A DNA stretch of 8,879 nt from Parasulfuritortus sp037446165. GTDB lineage: Bacteria > Pseudomonadota > Gammaproteobacteria > Burkholderiales > Thiobacillaceae. The notes beneath the pieces are model-generated. The model saw nothing but the letters and a program-made list of their open reading frames with translations. It had not been told where the DNA came from and searched no databases. The DNA is taken from contig JBBIJC010000102.1 of assembly GCA_037446165.1 (NCBI GenBank), forward strand, positions 1 to 8,879, written 5' to 3'. The stretch's first letter is position 1. Every line of letters starts with the position of its first letter. The translations under genes and the position numbers were made by a program. This document shows, in pieces, positions 8,858 through 8,879 of the stretch.

Positions 8858-8879
8858 AGATTGAGCGGCGTAGGCCGGG

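Overview
The window is a dense, GC-rich stretch (estimated by eye at 60-65% G+C, with strong C/G preference at third codon positions). It carries five protein genes, all on the + strand, and the coding capacity is almost continuous. Gene content and protein sequences point to a Gram-negative proteobacterium, most likely a beta- or gammaproteobacterium. A YhdP-type AsmA-like envelope protein implies an outer membrane, and the order yhdP - nitrilase-family amidohydrolase - tldD is one I know from beta/gammaproteobacterial chromosomes. The species cannot be named from sequence alone. No rRNA, tRNA, CRISPR array, transposase, phage gene or plasmid gene was seen; this is ordinary chromosomal housekeeping DNA.

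Bases 1-2453 form the first transcription block. It opens with the C-terminal 472 residues of cobalamin-dependent methionine synthase (metH): the B12-binding domain from the base-off histidine onward, plus the whole reactivation domain. The metH stop overlaps (ATGA) the start of a 345-residue HIT-superfamily protein whose closest resemblance by motif is to the GDP-hexose phosphorylase (VTC2/GDPGP1) and Ap4A phosphorylase group. Its function in bacteria is the least settled point in the window.

Bases 2542-6333 hold yhdP, a 1263-residue inner-membrane-anchored periplasmic protein thought to help move phospholipid to the outer membrane. An 88-bp gap separates it from the preceding gene. The 91-bp gap after it holds an 8-bp perfect inverted repeat, a plausible sigma-70-like promoter and a strong Shine-Dalgarno sequence.

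Bases 6425-8796 are a tight pair with an ATGA overlap: a GTG-initiated nitrilase-superfamily amidase with an intact Glu-Lys-Cys triad, and tldD, the metalloprotease subunit of TldD/TldE. The final 83 bases are non-coding and contain a perfect 8-bp hairpin that looks like a dispersed REP-like repeat.

Taken together: one-carbon/methionine metabolism, two possible metabolite-repair enzymes, outer-membrane lipid homeostasis and peptide processing. I found no convincing novel multi-gene system. The best leads are the metH-coupled HIT-family protein and several small features: a repeat-built N-terminus and altered 3' codon usage in tldD, hairpins at gene boundaries, and an N-terminal tail on the amidase.
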